A stretch of 18,751 nucleotides of DNA from Candidatus Zipacnadia bacterium (GTDB taxonomy: Bacteria > Armatimonadota > Zipacnadia > Zipacnadales > Zipacnadaceae), in contig JALGTI010000016.1 in assembly GCA_029821455.1 (NCBI GenBank), positions 1 to 18,751 of the forward strand, read 5' to 3'. Made by a program: the position numbers and the translations under genes. The number at the start of each line of letters is the position of its first letter. The first letter of the stretch is position 1. Shown one piece after another: positions 15,215 to 18,751 of this stretch. The notes under the pieces were generated by a model, which saw only the letters and a list, made by a program, of their open reading frames with translations, was not told the origin of the DNA and did no database searches.

Positions 15215-16546
15215 TTATAGCATGCGCCGGTGTTTCATCACCTCATAGACACGCTGCGTCGCGATTGTCACAGCCGCCTCTACGAGGCTCATGTTCTCCG
15301 TCCTCGCCTTCTCAATAGTCAGATTGAAGTTGTCTCCGATCTTCTTACAGCACGTGTCAAGTACTTCCTGCTTAGCTGGCTTTATCGCTGACAGGGAGCT
15401 TGAGTATTCCAACATCGAGGCGATTACCCCACCAGCATTGGCCAGAATATCAGGGACAACGGGTATCTTTCGCTCTTGCAAGGTCTCCATTCCCCCGACA
15501 GTGGTAGGCATATTGGCTGCTTCAACGATGCAGTCAGCCCCAATATCGGCAGCATTATCACTGGTGATAACAGCACCGGACGCGGCCGGAATGAGTACAT
15601 CAACATCCAGGCTAAACAGTGCCTCATTGGCCAATGGCTGGCCACCGGCAAAGCCGCCCACGGTGGCATTCTCGGCAAAGTGCTCCAGCAGTGCCTCAAT
15701 ATCCAGACCCTCCGCATTATAGACGCCACCATACAGGTCAGTGATGCCCACAACCCTGACGCCATTACCAACCAATGACTGGGCCAACGGACGGGCTACG
15801 TTCCCAAAGCCCTGAATCGCTACGCTGGCCCCCTCCGTATCCTTGCCCAGTATTTCACGCAGAGCGCGACACGCAGTGTAGGCAACCCCGACGCCAGTGC
15901 TTTCCTTGCGCCCCGGCAACCAGCCGTGCACGCCTTCTGGTTTGCCGGTTACGGAGGCGGGGTCGAGGGTCTCGTTGTAGATGAAGGCCATCTCATCCGG
16001 TCCGCTCCCCATATCTGGTGCCGGAATATAGATGTGTTCAGAAAACATATCCCGGAAGTTCTGCGAATAGTATTCCACCGCATCCAGGGTAATGATTTTC
16101 TCGAATTCCAGATCCCGGGGCGTGCGGCCAAACAGCTCATACATCGCCGGTATATCCACCCGGATGCCGGTTTTGCCACCGCCGAACTCCACATTACAGA
16201 CGGCGCACTTCAGCGTCATTAGCCGTGCCAGTTCGGTCGTTTCCCAGATGGTGATATCAGCGGCCAGGCGGATACCACCTTTAAACGGCCCCCGGGCGGA
16301 ATTGTGCAAACACAGGCAGCCCCAGAAGTTCACCACCTGCCCCAGAATCTTGCACGGTATGCGGAAAACAATAAGCTGCTGGGGTGAGATCAGTTCATTG
16401 ATCGCATCCTTATCCAGGCCCATCTGTGTCCCGGCACGTTCCATCAACAAGGCTGAGCGTGTCAGGGGCCGTTGGGTCTGGAGCAGGATTTCCATCTCGC
16501 TGTCGAAATCAAGACGCGGGTGCACTTCTGCCTGCATATCAGACAT
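15215..16546 (-). CDS. gdhA: Glutamate dehydrogenase family (Glu/Leu/Phe/Val dehydrogenase)
   Basis: A 443-residue NAD(P)-dependent amino-acid dehydrogenase linking 2-oxoglutarate and ammonia to glutamate. The N-terminal substrate domain has GPFKGGIRL (K89), LMTLKCAV (K113), VEFGGGKTGI (catalytic-type lysine K125) and YIPAPDMGSG (D178, the proton-transfer aspartate). The Rossmann part has VAIQGFGNVA (near 245) and ends EANVN-type EAANMPTT. Length and motifs fit GDH; leucine/phenylalanine dehydrogenases are usually shorter, near 360-370 residues. It starts at ATG 16546, with a perfect AAGGAGT 8 bases upstream. The PcRGLX-like gene follows directly on the same strand; the pilin-like gene diverges upstream across a 156-base gap. 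Confidence 0.93.
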   Translation of the reverse strand: MSDMQAEVHPRLDFDSEMEILLQTQRPLTRSALLMERAGTQMGLDKDAINELISPQQLIVFRIPCKILGQVVNFWGCLCLHNSARGPFKGGIRLAADITIWETTELARLMTLKCAVCNVEFGGGKTGIRVDIPAMYELFGRTPRDLEFEKIITLDAVEYYSQNFRDMFSEHIYIPAPDMGSGPDEMAFIYNETLDPASVTGKPEGVHGWLPGRKESTGVGVAYTACRALREILGKDTEGASVAIQGFGNVARPLAQSLVGNGVRVVGITDLYGGVYNAEGLDIEALLEHFAENATVGGFAGGQPLANEALFSLDVDVLIPAASGAVITSDNAADIGADCIVEAANMPTTVGGMETLQERKIPVVPDILANAGGVIASMLEYSSSLSAIKPAKQEVLDTCCKKIGDNFNLTIEKARTENMSLVEAAVTIATQRVYEVMKHRRML

Positions 16547-16702
16547 CAGGGATAACTCCTTCGGATTAGTCTTAGAGCGTCACAGTGTTAGTGATCTATT
16601 CGCGGTGGGGGTTATTGCTTCCTTCATCGCAATTAGACAGGAAATCGAGTACGCGGCGTGGAATATGATGATCTGCAATTAACATTCGGGGGAATCTAGA
16701 CT

Positions 16703-17329
<627 letters not shown>

Positions 17330-17436
17330 AAGCGTTTAGCATACGGTGCAAACCCAAACTGGTGGCGACCGAATGTGGTTGGCCGGGGGTCTGGCACGGC
17401 TCTAGACCACACATCGCGAAATGGGTGCTCAGGGAT

Positions 17437-18051
17437 ATGAGACTCAAGAAGTCCGAACTTGTTGCAGGAGTAGTAGTCGGCATCATCATTGTAGTCCTGG
17501 CCTACTATGGGGCATATATCCCGATCCGCAACACGCCCCTCAAGATCTGCCAGAGCCGTCTCAAGGAGCTCTCTACCGGCCTGCAGATATATGCCTCCAG
17601 CTACGGCGCGTTGCCTCCGGCCCGGGCATGGCGGGACCTGCTGAGCGACAAACGCGTCAGGAGCATGGACGCCTTTGTCTGCCCGGAGGTGCACCTCAGT
17701 CCCGCGCAGTACCAGCAGTTCGAGCAGCGCAAGGCGGCTGGCATCGAGTTCAGCGTGCCTCATATCCCGGATGGCTACGCAATCTTCAGGCCGATAACAG
17801 GCATTGCAGGCAGCCGGATAGCGGACCCAGCGCACACGCCCTTACTCTACGACTCTAATCTGTTCCTCCCCAATGCCAGCGACAACCTGGAAAGCCTCGA
17901 CTTCCGACATTACGGCAGACGCGCCAACGTGGTATTTACCGACGCGCACATGGAAGCCCTCCCAGAGGCTCCCCAAGTCCCGGCCAACATCTTGAGGGCG
18001 CCTGGCGAACCGCCGGCCACTGCGCCCGTACACCACGAACACGAGCACTAG
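17437..18051 (+). CDS. Membrane-anchored pilin-like paralogue lacking a prepilin leader
   Basis: A 204-residue protein with one N-terminal membrane segment (SELVAGVVVGIIIVVLAYYG, residues about 7-26) but no GFTLIE prepilin site, so PilD-type processing is unlikely. The downstream layout follows the preceding pilin-like protein: CQSRLKELSTGLQIYASSYG (against CVSNIRQLSQALKMYSEDHD), DAFVCPEV (against ILICPED) and RHYGRRANVVFTDAHMEAL (against RHNGQAVFSFLDGHTKSL). The final glycine of the DGH motif is alanine. It ends in a histidine-rich HHEHEH tail. ATG 17437 is chosen because AGGGA lies just upstream and the membrane segment then starts at residue 7; an in-frame ATG at 17308 would overlap the previous gene and add 43 unremarkable residues. 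Its function is unknown; it is probably co-transcribed with the pilin gene 107 bases upstream. Confidence 0.75.
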   Translation: MRLKKSELVAGVVVGIIIVVLAYYGAYIPIRNTPLKICQSRLKELSTGLQIYASSYGALPPARAWRDLLSDKRVRSMDAFVCPEVHLSPAQYQQFEQRKAAGIEFSVPHIPDGYAIFRPITGIAGSRIADPAHTPLLYDSNLFLPNASDNLESLDFRHYGRRANVVFTDAHMEALPEAPQVPANILRAPGEPPATAPVHHEHEH

Positions 18052-18191
18052 GCCCCACATTCTTAGCATCACCAGGCAGGAATGAAGCCGCAGACAATGA
18101 ATATAGCTCTCACAGGGGCCTGTTCCGCGAGGTTGTTGCTGCCCATTGCCAGTTGTCAACTTCGAGCTAGGCAACGAAAGGAGCAATGCTG

Positions 18192-18751
18192 ATGCGAAAC
18201 CTGATATTCAGTGGTGGCGTATCGCATGATTATGCTGCCACCTCTCCGATGCTGGCCAAGATTCTATCTGAGGTCGGGATTGAGTCTGAAATCCACGAGG
18301 ATTTCGAGGTGGTCGAAGACGGGACTCTGCTGAACTTCGATATGCTCACGCTGAACTGCGTACGCTGGACGTGTAAGCAGTGGCCCGAGGCTCGCGCTGA
18401 GTCAGGCCTTGAACTCTCAGAGGCAGCCCGCAAAGGCTTTCTGGACTTCCTTGCCCAGGGCAAGGGCTTGTTCGCACTGCACTGCGCTACCATTTGCTTC
18501 GACGACTGGCCGGAGTATCGCAAGATCCTGGGCGCATGGTGGGAATGGGACTATTCGGGCCATGGTCCGTATCAGGAGCATCAGATGCATATCTGCGACA
18601 ACACGCATCCCATCACCGAGGGCATTGAGGACTTCACACTCATAGATGAGCTGTACACGAATCCCAAGACATTCGACAGCATACAGCCTCTTATGACGGC
18701 TGACTGGGAGGGCAAGACGCATCCTATGCTGTGGGTGCGCGAATATGGTAA
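18192..18751 (+). CDS. ThuA-like (trehalose-utilisation-family) domain protein, partial at 3' end
   Basis: Open to the window edge, with 186 codons visible. The sequence MRNLIFSGGVSHDYAATSPM, then GLFALHCATICFDDWPEYRK, ILGAWWEWDYSGHGPYQEHQ, then CDNTHPITEGIEDFTLIDELY is the class-I glutamine-amidotransferase-like fold of ThuA proteins, including the HPITxGhxxFxxxDELY signature. ThuA relatives act in disaccharide (keto-trehalose type) catabolism, but the catalytic details of most members are unknown. The ATG at 18192 is 8 bases after AAAGGAG (18177-18183). The ATG at 18186, two codons earlier, is only 2 bases from that site and is less likely. The visible part is cytosolic in character, with no signal peptide. 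Confidence 0.85.
   Translation, partial: MRNLIFSGGVSHDYAATSPMLAKILSEVGIESEIHEDFEVVEDGTLLNFDMLTLNCVRWTCKQWPEARAESGLELSEAARKGFLDFLAQGKGLFALHCATICFDDWPEYRKILGAWWEWDYSGHGPYQEHQMHICDNTHPITEGIEDFTLIDELYTNPKTFDSIQPLMTADWEGKTHPMLWVREYG

Noticed and set aside
18050..18121. AGGCCCC...GGGGCCT inverted pair after the second pilin-like gene
   Set aside because: Seven base pairs separated by 58 bases with no T-run; not a convincing terminator or riboswitch.

Overview
The window reads as a chromosomal segment of a moderately GC-rich bacterium, dense with ordinary housekeeping genes and with a few decayed or repeat-bearing spots. The best guess at the lineage is Armatimonadota or a similar deep-branching group. 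This rests on pilin-like proteins with the FTLIELLVVIA leader plus a C-terminal RHNG...DGH motif, on ThuA-like and UroD-like proteins, on a PcRGLX/YetA-type lyase and on short palindromic repeats scattered between genes. This is inference; no rRNA or tRNA gene is present to settle it.

Layout, left to right. A partial UroD-superfamily gene runs off the left edge on the minus strand (1-443). prfB (RF2) follows, with its in-frame UGA and programmed +1 frameshift site. A secreted, stand-alone 5'-nucleotidase C-domain protein overlaps the prfB stop codon, and the unit ends at a Rho-independent terminator. Then comes a bifunctional RelA/SpoT-type (p)ppGpp enzyme with a related palindromic repeat on each side. 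The downstream copy supplies the last codons and the stop of rel. A two-gene K+ uptake unit follows (TrkH/KtrB channel and KtrA/TrkA RCK subunit), then a DegT/DnrJ-family aminotransferase, then ftsK with a clear extended -10 promoter. An orphan DNA methyltransferase with a permuted motif order overlaps the end of ftsK.

Between 12253 and 12652 lies a small accessory or junction region. It holds an 83-bp MITE-like element with palindromic arms and a broken remnant of rimO. In several phyla rimO lies downstream of ftsK/spoIIIE, so this looks like the ancestral locus cut by a rearrangement.

The right side carries, on the minus strand, a glutamate-dehydrogenase-family gene followed closely by a large PcRGLX/YetA-like (PL26-like) protein. 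Its signal peptide appears to be in a different frame. On the plus strand are a type IV pilin/pseudopilin-like protein, a paralogous membrane-anchored relative without a prepilin leader, and a ThuA-domain protein that runs off the right edge.

Functionally the genes cover translation termination, stringent response, K+ homeostasis, chromosome segregation, amino-nitrogen metabolism and plant-type polysaccharide or sugar use. No CRISPR array, transposase, prophage, tRNA or multi-gene defence system was seen. The most unusual items are the two repeat families, the permuted methyltransferase, the rimO relic and the stand-alone nucleotidase C-domain gene coupled to prfB.
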